Shown here in pieces: positions 44,616 to 55,279 of a DNA stretch of 64,000 nt. Below the pieces are notes generated by a model, which did no database searches, was not told where the DNA came from, and worked only from the letters and a program-made list of their open reading frames with translations. The stretch lies in assembly GCF_015550595.1 (NCBI RefSeq), contig NZ_JADNBB010000012.1, forward strand, positions 93,440 through 157,439, given 5' to 3'. This stretch comes from Parabacteroides goldsteinii. GTDB lineage: Bacteria; Bacteroidota; Bacteroidia; Bacteroidales; Tannerellaceae. Position numbers and translations under genes: made by a program. The number at the start of each line of letters is the position of its first letter. The first letter of the stretch is position 1.

Positions 44616-44624
44616 TGAATAAGC

Positions 44625-44632
44625 TATCTTTG
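44625..44632 (+). promoter_or_regulatory. -7 box of the yicC-gmk-nadD operon
   Basis: TATCTTTG matches TAnnTTTG and is 17 bases before the yicC start codon. The -33 region is occupied by the heptad repeats rather than TTTG. A leftward -7 box TACTTTTG for tsaB is at 44527-44520. Confidence 0.55.
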
Positions 44633-44649
44633 CACAAATTTTTAGAACA

Positions 44650-45522
44650 ATGATACAATCAATGACTGGATTCGGTAAGGTTACAGCCGAACTTCCTTCA
44701 AAAAAGGTAACCGTAGAAATAAAAGCGCTCAACAGCAAGCAACTGGATTTATCAACCCGCATTCCGTCTATCTACAAAGATAAAGAAATGCAAATCCGTA
44801 GCCAGCTGCTTCAGTCGCTCGAACGGGGCAAGGTCGATTTCAGCATTTACATTGAATATATAGGAAAAGATACTCCTACACAGATTAATCTCACTGCTTT
44901 TGAAAGTTATTACAGCCAGATCAAAGACATCGCTGACAAACTGAATATCGCACTTCCTACAGACTGGTTCCAGACATTACTGAAAATGCCGGATGTTATC
45001 AAGTCGGAAATTGTAGAGGTAGACGAAAGCGAATGGGAAGTTGTTTTCACTGCTGTAAAAGGGGCCATCAAGCATCTTTGTGATTTCCGTATCCAGGAAG
45101 GAGCCATGCTGCAGAAGCTGTTCGAAGAAAAGATCGGTAACATCGCCCGCTTACTTGCAGAAGTGGAAGAATACGAAGGCGAACGTATCGAAAAGATCAA
45201 AACACGTATCATGGACAACCTTGAAAAGGTGGCAAACCAGGATTACGATAAGAACCGCTTCGAGCAGGAAATGATCTATTACATTGAGAAACTGGATGTC
45301 AACGAAGAAAAGAACCGCCTCGACAACCACCTGAAATATTTCATCAGTACAATAAAGGACGGACATGGACAAGGCAAAAAACTGGGTTTCATCGCACAGG
45401 AAATAGGACGCGAAATCAATACCCTCGGTTCGAAAAGCAACCATGCTGAAATGCAGAAGATCGTCGTTCAGATGAAAGACGAATTGGAACAGATCAAAGA
45501 ACAGGTACTAAACGTTTTATAA
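44650..45522 (+). CDS. YicC-family protein (endoribonuclease family)
   Basis: A 290-residue protein beginning MIQSMTGFGKVTAELPSKKVTVEIKALNSKQLDLSTRIPS, the YicC N-terminal signature. The C-terminal part is DUF1732-like (NRLDNHLKYFISTIKDGHGQGKKLGFIAQEIGREINTLGSKSNHAEMQKIVVQMKDELEQIKEQ). E. coli YicC is an endoribonuclease acting on the RyhB sRNA; the role in Bacteroidales is untested. The linked gmk gene, one base downstream, is a common arrangement. Confidence 0.95.
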   Translation: MIQSMTGFGKVTAELPSKKVTVEIKALNSKQLDLSTRIPSIYKDKEMQIRSQLLQSLERGKVDFSIYIEYIGKDTPTQINLTAFESYYSQIKDIADKLNIALPTDWFQTLLKMPDVIKSEIVEVDESEWEVVFTAVKGAIKHLCDFRIQEGAMLQKLFEEKIGNIARLLAEVEEYEGERIEKIKTRIMDNLEKVANQDYDKNRFEQEMIYYIEKLDVNEEKNRLDNHLKYFISTIKDGHGQGKKLGFIAQEIGREINTLGSKSNHAEMQKIVVQMKDELEQIKEQVLNVL

Positions 45523-45523
45523 T

Positions 45524-46096
45524 ATGGCTGGTAAACTCATTATATTTTCTGCTCCGTCAGGCTCAGGTAAATCAACCATTATCAACTATCTGCTGAAACA
45601 GAACCTGAACCTGCATTTTTCCATCTCGGCAACAAGCCGTGCGCCGCGTGGGACAGAAAAGAACGGTGTGGAATATTACTTCCTGACTCCCGACGAATTC
45701 CGGGCACGCATCGCAGCCGATGAATTCCTGGAATATGAGGAAGTCTACACCGATAAATATTATGGGACTCTGAAAAGCGAGGTGGAACGCATCCTGAACA
45801 AAGGTAATAACGTGATATTCGACGTCGATGTAGTAGGCGGCTGCAATATCAAGAAGTTCTATGGCGACCGTGCTTTGTCGGTTTTCATTCAGCCCCCCAG
45901 TATCGATCACCTGCGTGAACGCCTGGAAGGTCGCGGAACGGATGCTCCCGAAGTGATCGAAAGCCGTATCGCAAAAGCGGAATTTGAATTGGGGTTCATT
46001 CCTCATTTCGATGTCTGCATTATAAACGACGACCTTGCGACAGCACAGGCCGAAGCATTGAAAGTAATAAAAGATTTTCTGTCAAAAAATGAATAA
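45524..46096 (+). CDS. gmk: guanylate kinase
   Basis: A 190-residue enzyme with P-loop SAPSGSGKST (about residues 9-18), GMP-binding SATSRAPRGTEKNGVEYYF, and EYEEVYTDKYYGT and VIFDVDVVGG. It phosphorylates GMP to GDP. It lies in the yicC-gmk-nadD operon, and its last codons overlap the small membrane gene that follows by 8 bases. Confidence 0.97.
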   Translation: MAGKLIIFSAPSGSGKSTIINYLLKQNLNLHFSISATSRAPRGTEKNGVEYYFLTPDEFRARIAADEFLEYEEVYTDKYYGTLKSEVERILNKGNNVIFDVDVVGGCNIKKFYGDRALSVFIQPPSIDHLRERLEGRGTDAPEVIESRIAKAEFELGFIPHFDVCIINDDLATAQAEALKVIKDFLSKNE

Positions 46097-46268
46097 CAAG
46101 GGGCAACTATCTCGTAAATGGGGATATATTTTCGCACTGACCGGAATCGTGGCATTGGGAACCTGCATTGCCGGTCTCATTTATAAAGAATATCTTATTG
46201 CATTCGCAACCGGACTTGTATTCGGCGTACAGGCATTCAACTTTATAAAGTGGAAAAAACAACGGTAA
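46089..46268 (+). CDS. 59-residue two-span membrane protein in the gmk-nadD overlap
   Basis: The frame reads [15 protein letters not shown], then two hydrophobic segments (about 14-31 and 36-50) and a basic end (KWKKQR). It overlaps the end of gmk by 8 bases and the start of nadD by 19 bases, a spacing typical of translationally coupled genes. Composition and topology are those of a real small membrane protein. I recognise no family. Without it there would be an unexplained 153-base gap between gmk and nadD. Confidence 0.7.
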   Translation: MNNKGQLSRKWGYIFALTGIVALGTCIAGLIYKEYLIAFATGLVFGVQAFNFIKWKKQR

Positions 46269-46840
46269 AAGATAACAGGAAACAGAAAACCGGAATCTTT
46301 TCCGGTTCGTTCAATCCGGTTCACATCGGCCATTTGGCACTGGCCAACTGGCTGTGTGAATTTGCGGGATTGGATGAGGTATGGTTCGTTATCACCCCCC
46401 ATAACCCTCTGAAAGCCAAAGATGAATTAATGGACGACCGGTTTCGCTACAAACTGGTGGAGGCTTCCATCGCAGGTTATCCGAAATTCCATGTCAGTGA
46501 CATCGAATTCTCACTTCCTCAACCTACATATACAATCGATACGCTTCGTGCCCTCGAACGGTTGTACCCCGAACGGGAGTTTCATTTTATTATGGGGGCG
46601 GACAACTGGACTTTGATCAACCGTTGGAAAGAATCCGAAACGATCATTGCCAATTATCCGATTCTGATCTACCCTCGCAGAGGATATGAAGTGAAGCTGG
46701 ATAACAGTATGCCGCATATACGTTATGTAGAGGCTCCGCAAATCGAGATTTCTTCCACCTTTATCCGCCAATCGCTCCGGGCAGGCAGAGATATACGTTT
46801 TTTCCTGCCGGAAGCTATCCGCGAAATATTACAAAACTAA
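46250..46840 (+). CDS. nadD: nicotinate-nucleotide adenylyltransferase
   Basis: A 196-residue nucleotidyltransferase with [19 protein letters not shown] (the GSFxPxHxGH motif), [18 protein letters not shown] and the C-terminal [10 protein letters not shown] (SSTxIR). It makes nicotinate adenine dinucleotide in NAD biosynthesis. The start is a GTG at 46250 within the end of the upstream small gene. Its last 12 bases overlap the convergent histidine kinase gene. Confidence 0.95.
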   Translation: MEKTTVKDNRKQKTGIFSGSFNPVHIGHLALANWLCEFAGLDEVWFVITPHNPLKAKDELMDDRFRYKLVEASIAGYPKFHVSDIEFSLPQPTYTIDTLRALERLYPEREFHFIMGADNWTLINRWKESETIIANYPILIYPRRGYEVKLDNSMPHIRYVEAPQIEISSTFIRQSLRAGRDIRFFLPEAIREILQN

Positions 46841-49800
46841 CAACCTCATCTTCAAAACATCTCCTATCTGTTTTTTCAGCACTTTCGCATTTAACGGTTT
46901 TGCGGTATAACCGTCAAAACCACTATCCATAATCTTTTGTTCGTCGGAAGCAAAGGCGTATGCCGTAACTGCAATAATCGGCACATCTTTTGACAACTTA
47001 CGGATCTCGCCGGTTGCTTCATATCCATTCATCTCCGGCATATTTATATCCATCAAGATGAGATGGGGCTGATGTTTCCGGTAAAGTTCAACCGCCTCTT
47101 TTCCGTTCCAGGCATGCAAAAGATTATACTCATGTTTCAATATAGAATCAAAGAGCTTGAAATTTCCCTCATTATCCTCAGCGATAAGGATCACTATCTT
47201 ATCGCTTTCCACTTCTTTCCTCTCATAAACCGGAACGGAAACAGTTTTCTTTACAACCGGAGTATAAGGGAAAGTAAACCAAAAAGTGGTACCCTTTCCA
47301 ACTTCCGACTCAAGCCAGATCTTTCCACCCATATAATGAACGATCATCTGGCAAATAGAAAGTCCTAAACCTGATCCCGGCACAAAATTGTTGAGCTTAA
47401 CAAAACGTTCGAATACTTTTTTCTGTTGCTCTTCCGGAATACCGCTACCAGTATCGGAAACGTAAAAACGAAGCTGTTTATTTGCATCGATCGAATATCC
47501 GAACCGGATAAATCCTTCTTTCGTAAATTTGATTGCATTTGTCATTAAATTAGTAATCACTTGCATCAGGCGGCTTTTAGGTGTCAGGACATAACATTCG
47601 GAGACTGTCTTCTCAAATACGACCTGTACTTTATCAGAAGCTCTCAGTTGCATGGATTGTTGCAACTCATGGAGCAAAGCATTTATGTCAACCTCCACAT
47701 TTACGAAATCCAACGTATTGGATTCGATCTTCGACAAATCCAGGATATCGCTGATCAACTGCAAAAGAAGCACATTGTTACTTTCAATAATATTGATATA
47801 TTCCTCTTTCTCCTCTACTTCATCCGTCGAAGCCAATATATTGGAAAAACCAACAATCGCATTAAGAGGAGTCCGTATCTCATGGCTCATATTTGCCAGA
47901 AACGCCGACTTCAACTGGTTGGATTCTTCCGCCTTATTCCGGGCAGACACCAACTCTTGTTCGATATTTTTACGGTCCGTTATTTTTAGAGACGAACCTA
48001 TCAACGACACCGGACAACCGTTTTCATCTCTCTCACTCACTGTCGCATACGCCTCCAACCAGTCAAATGAATGACTACTGCTCTGTGGTTGATATACCCG
48101 GTATTCTTCTTTTATCCGCTCGACTTTACCATCGATCAAATCCTGGTAGGCTTTTCTGATCCGCCCACGGTCTTCCTTGTAGATCCGGTCAAAATAAAAC
48201 CCTTGCGGCACAGCCAAAGAATACTCAGCACTTGAATCGGGACTTTTCACCTCTTCGGGATGATTCACGTCGCAATAGATAATCCTCTCCTTCAAATTCC
48301 ATTTCCAGGGAACCAGATTGGCCACATCCAACGACATCGACAGCTTATAATTAGAGGTACGAAGCAACTGTTGGGTTTTCAACAGGTCGGTCGTATCAAT
48401 AAGAAACAAGTCTATGCAATCTTTTTCGGACGAAGAAACTATGATCATACTGTAATAACGATCCGTATGCCGGGAATAATACTGCGAATCGACTATCTTG
48501 TTCTCCCCGAGAACAAGTTTACATACACTCAGGTATTCCATCATTTGATCATTCCGTATCTCACTCCCCTTTACACCGACAACCTGATGCCTCGCTACAA
48601 ACTGTTTTTCAAAAGCCATATTCACATCCAGCGTTATATAGTCGATCGGCATGCCCGCTTCGTTAAACAAAATCCTTTGTTTCATATAAGAGATGGGCAT
48701 ATTATTGACCAACCGGCTATAACTCTTCATCAAACCCAATTCCTTTTTCTGAAACTGGTGCTTCTTATTCAGATAGCTGACTATTAATACAAAAACAATA
48801 ATAACAACAAAGAACAAGGCGCAAATCAAATGTATTTTATACTGCTCCCAAAAACCAAGCGGTTTCATATAAAAAACGGTATCAGCCGGTACAGCCGTAA
48901 AAGGTAACCCCACCTTCTCAAAAACGGAATAGTTCATAACCGGATATGGGCCATCAGGTTCCAGTATCCTATGAGGGGGATTTCCTTCCAATATTTTAGC
49001 TACCGCATATTGGACAATGCTCTTTATGCTCGAACTCGGATAAAGGTATCCTCCAAGCATACCGCTCGATTTCAGATCAATGTCATTAAGAACAAAGACC
49101 GGCAAAGAGGTGTATGCACCCAACATCCGATAAGTTTCGGTACTTACCACGATATTCCCATATTGCTCCTTAACCCTGTACCAGGAAAAGAACAAAATAC
49201 CTGTTCTCTTATCAGCCAGCTGCATCGCATTTATCAAGCTATCCGTATCTATCTCACCAGCCGTCAGCAACTCCAATTGTACATGCGGATAATCTTTTTT
49301 AATTATTTCCTCAACCTCCAACCGATTCTGATAGCTGACATACCGTTTATCGGAAAGAAACAGCAAACGGTTCATATCCGGTATCAGCTGTTTCATCAAC
49401 GCGATAGTCTTACGTATTTTGTCGGGAATGTAGATAACTGTCAGTTTTTTATTTTCCTTCAGTACCTGGGATATAGGCAATTGTTCAGTCGGCAAAACTA
49501 CTTTCTTGGACAGATAACAATCTGCCGGTCCTATATAATCTTTTTCTACAAAAAGCAATGTCTGTATTTCGTTCCCCCATTGTTTGTCCAACTCCTCTTT
49601 CAACAAAGCATATGCACTATTTCCCATAATAACAATTGCAAGGGGAGGCTGTTCATATTTCTTAAACAGCTCGTTTTTAAACGCTTTCAAGTCATCTTCC
49701 GTATCGAGCGACAACATATTCAAGTGTTCTGTATATACAGCAACTTCGTCACTGCCATTTACCAAATGATCATAAATCGATGTAATAATATTACGCGACC

Positions 49801-49951
49801 AAGGTGATGCTTCAGTATATGAATTCAACACAAGAATATAATCTTTATCCTTTAAACTTGCCGAAGAAACGGCGCATGATATGAACAAAAATAAAAGAAT
49901 ATGAATGAATATTCTTTCTCCTTTACCATCCAACAACACTAGATACCCCAT
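46829..49951 (-). CDS. hybrid histidine kinase/response regulator with periplasmic substrate-binding-like domain
   Basis: A 1040-residue protein. A signal/first span (about 14-32) precedes a large periplasmic domain (about 35-365) resembling ABC-type substrate-binding proteins ([21 protein letters not shown]). A span follows near 373-393, then one or two PAS-like regions (about 405-660). The HisKA box [10 protein letters not shown] has His690. The ATPase domain has [13 protein letters not shown] and [12 protein letters not shown], and the C-terminal receiver has [13 protein letters not shown] and TAKP. There is no output DNA-binding domain, so a separate partner is needed. The frame extends to 50140, but ATG 49951 is chosen because a full promoter ends 20 bases before it. 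Confidence 0.9.
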   Translation of the reverse strand: MGYLVLLDGKGERIFIHILLFLFISCAVSSASLKDKDYILVLNSYTEASPWSRNIITSIYDHLVNGSDEVAVYTEHLNMLSLDTEDDLKAFKNELFKKYEQPPLAIVIMGNSAYALLKEELDKQWGNEIQTLLFVEKDYIGPADCYLSKKVVLPTEQLPISQVLKENKKLTVIYIPDKIRKTIALMKQLIPDMNRLLFLSDKRYVSYQNRLEVEEIIKKDYPHVQLELLTAGEIDTDSLINAMQLADKRTGILFFSWYRVKEQYGNIVVSTETYRMLGAYTSLPVFVLNDIDLKSSGMLGGYLYPSSSIKSIVQYAVAKILEGNPPHRILEPDGPYPVMNYSVFEKVGLPFTAVPADTVFYMKPLGFWEQYKIHLICALFFVVIIVFVLIVSYLNKKHQFQKKELGLMKSYSRLVNNMPISYMKQRILFNEAGMPIDYITLDVNMAFEKQFVARHQVVGVKGSEIRNDQMMEYLSVCKLVLGENKIVDSQYYSRHTDRYYSMIIVSSSEKDCIDLFLIDTTDLLKTQQLLRTSNYKLSMSLDVANLVPWKWNLKERIIYCDVNHPEEVKSPDSSAEYSLAVPQGFYFDRIYKEDRGRIRKAYQDLIDGKVERIKEEYRVYQPQSSSHSFDWLEAYATVSERDENGCPVSLIGSSLKITDRKNIEQELVSARNKAEESNQLKSAFLANMSHEIRTPLNAIVGFSNILASTDEVEEKEEYINIIESNNVLLLQLISDILDLSKIESNTLDFVNVEVDINALLHELQQSMQLRASDKVQVVFEKTVSECYVLTPKSRLMQVITNLMTNAIKFTKEGFIRFGYSIDANKQLRFYVSDTGSGIPEEQQKKVFERFVKLNNFVPGSGLGLSICQMIVHYMGGKIWLESEVGKGTTFWFTFPYTPVVKKTVSVPVYERKEVESDKIVILIAEDNEGNFKLFDSILKHEYNLLHAWNGKEAVELYRKHQPHLILMDINMPEMNGYEATGEIRKLSKDVPIIAVTAYAFASDEQKIMDSGFDGYTAKPLNAKVLKKQIGDVLKMRLLVL

Positions 49952-49970
49952 ATTTATCAAAGGTTTTCTG

Positions 49971-50001
49971 CAAAGATACATCATAAATAAATAGTAGCAA
50001 A
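49971..50001 (-). promoter_or_regulatory. Bacteroidetes primary promoter of the hybrid kinase gene
   Basis: Read leftward: TTTG, exactly 19 bases, then TATCTTTG (plus-strand 50001 to 49971). This is a full consensus match. It fixes the kinase start at 49951. Confidence 0.75.
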
Positions 50002-50117
50002 CAATTGAAAGAAAAAGAACGAATATTAAAGACTCTTCCTGCCGCAATTCAAGAGGATAATTATACATAATGATCAAACTACCACGCACTTTTGACCGAT
50101 AAGTGAGAAAAGTTTTG

Positions 50118-50125
50118 TATTTTTG
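50118..50125 (+). promoter_or_regulatory. -7 box of the lysS-gpsA-pgi operon
   Basis: TATTTTTG matches TAnnTTTG and is 27 bases before the lysS ATG at 50153. A TTTG at 50091-50094 is 23 bases upstream, slightly too far for the usual -33 box. Confidence 0.5.
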
Positions 50126-50152
50126 CGCCGTATTATACAAAATAATAGCGTA

Positions 50153-51883
50153 ATGAATCTATTAGAACTGAGTGAACAGGAAATCATAAGACGCAATAGC
50201 ATGGAGCAATTGCGCCAAATGGGGATAGAACCTTATCCCGCTGCCGAGTACGTAACAAATGCATTTTCCAATGAAATAAAGGCATCCTTTAAAGACGATG
50301 CCGAACCTCGTCCTGTAAGTATTGCCGGACGTATCATGAGCCGCCGTATCATGGGTAAGGCTTCTTTCATGGAACTGCAGGATTCTGAAGGCAGAATACA
50401 GGTGTATATCTCCCGTGATGATATTTGTCCGGACGAAAACAAAGATTTATATAATGTCGTTTTCAAAAAGTTGCTCGATATCGGAGACATTGTCGGTATC
50501 AAAGGTTTTGTATTCCGCACACAGATGGGTGAAATCTCCGTACATGCACAAGAGATAACGGTATTGTCCAAATCACTCAGACCGCTGCCGGTCGTTAAAT
50601 ACAAAGACGGTGTAGCTTATGACGGATTCAACGATCCCGAACTGCGTTACCGTCAGCGTTATGTCGACCTGATCGTAAACGATGGCGTAAAGGATATTTT
50701 CATGAAACGTGCAAAAGTGATCAAAACAATGCGCGCCGTGCTCGACGAAGCCGGATATACGGAAGTAGAAACTCCGATCCTTCAGTCTATCGCCGGAGGT
50801 GCAAGTGCACGTCCGTTTATCACGCATCATAACTCATTAGATATCGACCTCTATCTGCGTATCGCTACCGAACTGTATCTGAAAAGACTGATCGTAGGCG
50901 GTTTCGAAGGGGTTTACGAAATCGGCAAAAACTTCCGTAACGAAGGTATGGACCGGACACACAACCCGGAATTTACCTGCGTGGAACTGTATGTGCAGTA
51001 TAAGGATTACAACTGGATGATGAGTTTCACGGAACAACTGCTGGAAAAGATTTGTATGGCTGTCAACGGTACATGCGAAACCGTAGTCGATGGCAAAACC
51101 ATCAGTTTCAAGGCTCCTTTCCGCCGTCTGCCCATTCTGGAAGCCATCAAGGAAAAGACCGGTTACGACCTGGAAGGCAAGAGTGAAGATGAAATCCGTT
51201 CAATCTGTAAAGAATTGAAGATGGAGATCGACGATACGATGGGTAAAGGTAAGCTGATCGATGAAATCTTCGGAGAATTCTGCGAAGGCACATTCATCCA
51301 GCCGACATTCATTATCGACTATCCGGTTGAAATGAGCCCGTTGACCAAAATGCACCGTAGCAAACCGGGACTGACCGAACGTTTCGAATTGATGGTGAAC
51401 GGTAAAGAGCTGGCAAACGCTTATAGCGAGTTGAACGACCCGATCGACCAGGAAGAACGTTTCAAAGATCAGTTGAAACTGAGTGAAAAGGGGGACGACG
51501 AAGCGATGTTCATCGACCAGGACTTCCTGCGTGCACTGCAATTCGGTATGCCTCCGACATCCGGTATCGGTATCGGTATCGACCGTTTGGTGATGTTGAT
51601 GACAGGCCAGACAACTATTCAGGAAGTATTATTCTTCCCGCAGATGCGTCCGGAAAAAACAGTAAAGAAAGACACCGCTGATAAATATGCTGCATTAGGT
51701 ATCGACGAGGCTTGGGTTCCTGCTTTACAAAAAGCCGGATATATAACCGTTGATACTCTGAAAGAGTTAAATCCTAACAAGTTACGTCAGGAGCTTTGCG
51801 AAATGAACAAGAAGTATAAGTTGGAACTGCAAAACCCTGCGGCCGAAGAGGTTGAAGCGTGGATTGCAAATGCGGCTAAATAA
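50153..51883 (+). CDS. lysS: lysyl-tRNA synthetase (class II)
   Basis: A 576-residue class II enzyme. It has an N-terminal OB-fold anticodon-binding domain ([34 protein letters not shown]), motif 1 near [17 protein letters not shown], motif 2 [18 protein letters not shown] and motif 3 [12 protein letters not shown]. The C terminus carries an extra 70 or so residues with a helix-hairpin-helix-like segment ([37 protein letters not shown]), a feature of Bacteroidetes LysS. The start is ATG 50153; a TTG further upstream lies at the -7 box. Confidence 0.97.
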   Translation: MNLLELSEQEIIRRNSMEQLRQMGIEPYPAAEYVTNAFSNEIKASFKDDAEPRPVSIAGRIMSRRIMGKASFMELQDSEGRIQVYISRDDICPDENKDLYNVVFKKLLDIGDIVGIKGFVFRTQMGEISVHAQEITVLSKSLRPLPVVKYKDGVAYDGFNDPELRYRQRYVDLIVNDGVKDIFMKRAKVIKTMRAVLDEAGYTEVETPILQSIAGGASARPFITHHNSLDIDLYLRIATELYLKRLIVGGFEGVYEIGKNFRNEGMDRTHNPEFTCVELYVQYKDYNWMMSFTEQLLEKICMAVNGTCETVVDGKTISFKAPFRRLPILEAIKEKTGYDLEGKSEDEIRSICKELKMEIDDTMGKGKLIDEIFGEFCEGTFIQPTFIIDYPVEMSPLTKMHRSKPGLTERFELMVNGKELANAYSELNDPIDQEERFKDQLKLSEKGDDEAMFIDQDFLRALQFGMPPTSGIGIGIDRLVMLMTGQTTIQEVLFFPQMRPEKTVKKDTADKYAALGIDEAWVPALQKAGYITVDTLKELNPNKLRQELCEMNKKYKLELQNPAAEEVEAWIANAAK

Positions 51884-51891
51884 TATATACC

Positions 51892-52887
51892 ATGAATTTA
51901 CCCGGAAAAATTGCAATAATGGGAGGCGGTAGCTGGGCTACTGCCTTAGCCAAGATTGTACTTTCTACACAGGATAGCATTAACTGGTACATGCGCCGTC
52001 AGGACCAGGTGGATGATTTTATAAAAACAGGGCATAACCCCAGTTATCTCTCTGCCGTCAAGTTCGATACGGACAAAATTAATTTTTATACAGACATCAA
52101 CACCGCAATCGAGGATTCCGACACCTTGATTTTCGCAACACCTTCTCCGTTCCTGAAACAACATTTGATGAAGGTGACTACTCCTTTGACCGATAAGTTT
52201 ATCATTTCAGCCATCAAAGGTATTGTTCCGGATGAAAACATGCTGATCGCAGATTACTTTACGGAATATTATAATGTTCCGCAAGAAAATATTGCAGTGA
52301 TCGGTGGTCCGTGCCATGCAGAAGAAATTGCTCTCGAACGCCTCTCCTATATCACGCTGGCTTGTTCCAAGATAGAAAATGCACGGGCTGTAGCTCCGGT
52401 GTTTCAAAATCCATATCTGAACAACTACTGCTGCAAAGATGTTAGAGGTATAGAATATGCATCCGTCCTCAAAAATGTATATGCTATCGTTGCCGGTATC
52501 TGCCACGGTATGAAATACGGGGATAACTTTTTGGCAGTCTTCATCTGTAATGCAATCGAAGAGATGCGGAATTTCCTGAATTCGGTACATAGCCTGGAAC
52601 GGGATGTAACCGACTCTGTTTATCTCGGAGACTTGCTGGTGACAGCTTATTCACGTTTCAGCCGTAACCGTACTTTCGGAACTATGATCGGGAAAGGCTA
52701 CTCTGTCAAGATAGCCCAACTTGAAATGGAAATGATAGCCGAAGGATACTACGGGACAAAATGTATTCATGAAATAAATGAGAAATATAAGGTAAACATG
52801 CCGATCCTGGATGCCTTATACGATATATTATATGAAAAGAAATCGCCGACTACCGTTATACGGCAGTTGACAGAAACATTTAAATAG
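51892..52887 (+). CDS. gpsA: NAD(P)H-dependent glycerol-3-phosphate dehydrogenase
   Basis: A 331-residue enzyme with an N-terminal Rossmann loop GGGSWATAL, then [22 protein letters not shown], the catalytic [14 protein letters not shown] and [18 protein letters not shown]. It makes sn-glycerol-3-phosphate for phospholipid synthesis. It lies 8 bases after lysS and 2 bases before pgi, so the three form one operon. Confidence 0.96.
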   Translation: MNLPGKIAIMGGGSWATALAKIVLSTQDSINWYMRRQDQVDDFIKTGHNPSYLSAVKFDTDKINFYTDINTAIEDSDTLIFATPSPFLKQHLMKVTTPLTDKFIISAIKGIVPDENMLIADYFTEYYNVPQENIAVIGGPCHAEEIALERLSYITLACSKIENARAVAPVFQNPYLNNYCCKDVRGIEYASVLKNVYAIVAGICHGMKYGDNFLAVFICNAIEEMRNFLNSVHSLERDVTDSVYLGDLLVTAYSRFSRNRTFGTMIGKGYSVKIAQLEMEMIAEGYYGTKCIHEINEKYKVNMPILDALYDILYEKKSPTTVIRQLTETFK

Positions 52888-52889
52888 GT

Positions 52890-54233
52890 ATGAAAAACAT
52901 CAGTCTTAACATCGACAAGGCACTGGGCGCTGTTACAAAGGAACAGGTGTACGCACAGGAAGCCAAGGCAAACGAATGTATTGCCACTTTACATAACGGA
53001 AACGGAGCAGGTAACGACTTTCTGGGTTGGCTCCATCTTCCCTCTTCTATCACAGACGCAGAGTTAACTGACATCGAAAATACTGCTAATGTGCTCCGTT
53101 CCAAATGCGAAGTTGTCGTAGCTATCGGTATCGGAGGAAGTTACCTGGGAACAAAAGCGGTAGTTGAAGCCCTGAACAACAGCTTTGACTGGCTACAGTC
53201 CGACCGTAAGAACCCGGTTGTTTTATATGCCGGACAAAATATCGGTGAAGACTATCTGTATGAACTGTGTGAAGTACTGAAAGGTAAACAATTCGGTCTG
53301 ATCAATATATCTAAATCAGGTACGACTACGGAACCTGCCCTTGCATTCCGTATGTTGAAAAAACAATTGGAAGATGCTGTTGGCAAAGAAGAGGCTAAAC
53401 ACCGTATCGTTGCTATCACCGATGCCAAGAGAGGTGCCCTTCGTACACTGGCTGACCAGGAAGGTTACAAGACATTTATCATCCCTGACAATGTGGGCGG
53501 ACGTTTCTCCGTACTGACTCCGGTTGGTTTATTGCCTATCGCTGTAGCAGGTATTAGCATTCGCGATCTGGTTGCCGGAGCTGTTTCCCTGGAAAAAGCA
53601 ACAGGTATCGAAGTTCCTTTCAAAGAAAATCTGTCGGCTATCTACGCTGCAACTCGCAACGAATTATATAAGAGTGGTAAGAAGATTGAAATCCTTGCTA
53701 ACTTTCACCCGAAACTTCATTACATCGGCGAATGGTGGAAACAGTTATACGGTGAAAGCGAAGGCAAAGACGGAAAAGGTATTTTCCCGGCTTCTGTCGA
53801 CCTGACAACCGACCTGCACTCTATGGGTCAATGGATACAGGAAGGTGAACGCATTATCTTCGAAACAGTAATATCCGTAGAAGAGCCTGAACACAAAGTG
53901 ATCGTTCCGACAGACGAAGCAAATCTGGACGGATTGAATTTCCTGGCAGGCAAACGCGTGGACGAAGTAAATAAGATGGCAGAACTGGGTACTCAGCTGG
54001 CACATGTTGACGGTGGCGTTCCTAACATCAAGATCACGATGCCGGCAGTAAATGCTTATTACATCGGTCAATTGTTCTACTTCTTTGAAAAAGCTTGTGG
54101 TATCAGCGGTTATATGCTGGGCGTTAATCCGTTCGACCAACCGGGTGTTGAAGCTTACAAGAAGAACATGTTCGCGCTGTTGAACAAGCCCGGATATGAA
54201 AAAGAAAGTGAAGCTATCCGTGCAAAACTATAA
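52890..54233 (+). CDS. pgi: glucose-6-phosphate isomerase
   Basis: A 447-residue enzyme of the shorter bacterial type, with [48 protein letters not shown] (SIS domains) and the C-terminal [18 protein letters not shown] signature. It interconverts glucose-6-phosphate and fructose-6-phosphate. Last gene of the lysS-gpsA-pgi operon, followed by a terminator. Confidence 0.97.
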   Translation: MKNISLNIDKALGAVTKEQVYAQEAKANECIATLHNGNGAGNDFLGWLHLPSSITDAELTDIENTANVLRSKCEVVVAIGIGGSYLGTKAVVEALNNSFDWLQSDRKNPVVLYAGQNIGEDYLYELCEVLKGKQFGLINISKSGTTTEPALAFRMLKKQLEDAVGKEEAKHRIVAITDAKRGALRTLADQEGYKTFIIPDNVGGRFSVLTPVGLLPIAVAGISIRDLVAGAVSLEKATGIEVPFKENLSAIYAATRNELYKSGKKIEILANFHPKLHYIGEWWKQLYGESEGKDGKGIFPASVDLTTDLHSMGQWIQEGERIIFETVISVEEPEHKVIVPTDEANLDGLNFLAGKRVDEVNKMAELGTQLAHVDGGVPNIKITMPAVNAYYIGQLFYFFEKACGISGYMLGVNPFDQPGVEAYKKNMFALLNKPGYEKESEAIRAKL

Positions 54234-54249
54234 ATCGGATATTCAACTA

Positions 54250-54390
54250 TTATAAAAGAAAGCGGGTGAACCTGGTTAATACCGGATTCACCCACTTTTC
54301 TATCGTTCCCATATGACCGGAACCGACCTCTACAAAACCTGCAATCTGCCCTCCTAACTCGAGCCCGATAGGCTTTACAGGTTGTTCACA
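54250..54390 (-). other. coding-like open frame, possible gene remnant
   Basis: The leftward frame reads CEQPVKPIGLELGGQIAGFV, EVGSGHMGTIEKWVNP and ends at a stop at 54250. It has protein-like composition but no start codon before an internal Met, and its end overlaps the pgi terminator. It may be a decayed gene fragment or chance. Nothing else was found in the 54234-54447 gap except the terminator and a -7 box. Confidence 0.2.
54264..54299 (+). terminator. terminator after pgi
   Basis: GGGTGAACCTGGT (54264-54276) pairs with ACCGGATTCACCC (54281-54293), with imperfect pairing (a wobble) in the middle, followed by ACTTTTC. Confidence 0.75.
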
Positions 54391-54422
54391 TCAAAGATAG
54401 GAAATAAGTATAAGAATTTTCG

Positions 54423-54430
54423 TAACTTTG
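54423..54430 (+). promoter_or_regulatory. -7 box of the HAD hydrolase gene
   Basis: TAACTTTG matches TAnnTTTG and is 17 bases before the start at 54448. It makes the alternative start at 54382 unlikely. No -33 TTTG was found. Confidence 0.55.
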
Positions 54431-54447
54431 TAAAGATTATTAAGAAT

Positions 54448-55191
54448 ATGAACATAATGATACAAGAAGCTATCAACCGTTATCTGCTAAAACATAAGCA
54501 GAATAATCTTTCCCCCAAAGCTGTACTTTTCGATATGGATGGTGTACTCTACGATTCAATGCGCTTCCACGCCCGAGCCTGGTACGAAACGGCAATGAAC
54601 CATCAACTTCAGGCCGTAAAAGAAGATTTCTATATGTTTGAAGGCCGTACCGGAGAAAGTACCATCAATGAGTTATACCAGCGTACATTTCAGCGTGACG
54701 CAACAGATAAAGAGAAACAGGAAATATATGACGAAAAAGCAATGCTCTTCAACAAATACAACGACGGTAAAGCAATGACCGGTGCCGGAGAAGTACTAAA
54801 GCAGGCTAAAAGTCATGGATTACAGACACTGGTCGTCACCGGTTCCGGGCAACACAGCCTGATCAATAAACTGGAACATACTTATCCCGGTTATTTTACC
54901 CGCGAAAAAATGGTTACAGCTTTCGATGTAAAGTACGGTAAGCCTCATCCCGAACCTTACCTGATGGGACTGGAAAAAGCCGGAGTAAAAGCAAATGAAG
55001 CATTCGTAGTAGAGAATGCCCCTATGGGCGTTGAAGCAGGAACTGCCGCCGGCATCTTCACTATTGCAGTCAACACCGGTCCCCTCCCCGACAAAGTACT
55101 GCTGGATGCAGGCGCCGATTTATTATATCCGGATATGACGAGCCTGGCTAACGACTGGAATAATATTATTGCGTGTATAAAGGCTATCTGA
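54448..55191 (+). CDS. HAD-superfamily hydrolase, beta-phosphoglucomutase-like
   Basis: A 247-residue HAD subfamily I enzyme. Motif I is FDMDGVLYDS, followed by a four-helix cap (about 40-110: MFEGRTGESTINELYQRTF). Motif II is VVTGSGQ, the motif III lysine is in KYGKPHPEPY, and motif IV is VVENAPMGVEAG. The sequence resembles beta-phosphoglucomutases and sugar phosphatases. Motif IV has Glu-Asn in place of the more usual Glu-Asp/Asp-Asp pair, which may affect metal binding. Substrate unknown. Confidence 0.9.
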   Translation: MNIMIQEAINRYLLKHKQNNLSPKAVLFDMDGVLYDSMRFHARAWYETAMNHQLQAVKEDFYMFEGRTGESTINELYQRTFQRDATDKEKQEIYDEKAMLFNKYNDGKAMTGAGEVLKQAKSHGLQTLVVTGSGQHSLINKLEHTYPGYFTREKMVTAFDVKYGKPHPEPYLMGLEKAGVKANEAFVVENAPMGVEAGTAAGIFTIAVNTGPLPDKVLLDAGADLLYPDMTSLANDWNNIIACIKAI

Positions 55192-55207
55192 CCTTTTAAT
55201 CAAAAGA

Positions 55208-55251
55208 AAAGGCGATGTTTATCGGTTTGCAATCCGACAAGCATCGCCTTT
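55208..55251. terminator. bidirectional terminator between HAD hydrolase and isomerase-like gene
   Basis: AAAGGCGATG (55208-55217) pairs perfectly with CATCGCCTTT (55242-55251), with a further inner CGG/CCG pairing. It lies between convergent genes. Confidence 0.85.
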
Positions 55252-55279
55252 ATAACGAATAACTATCTATTCAATACAT

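Noticed and set aside
48971-49807. A 278-codon rightward open frame.
   Set aside because: It is antisense to the well-supported periplasmic domain of the hybrid kinase, and its translation has no recognisable features.
49952-50140. Upstream extension of the hybrid kinase, overlapping the lysS promoter.
   Set aside because: A consensus promoter at 49971-50001 places the transcript start downstream of the extension, and the extension has no family-like features.
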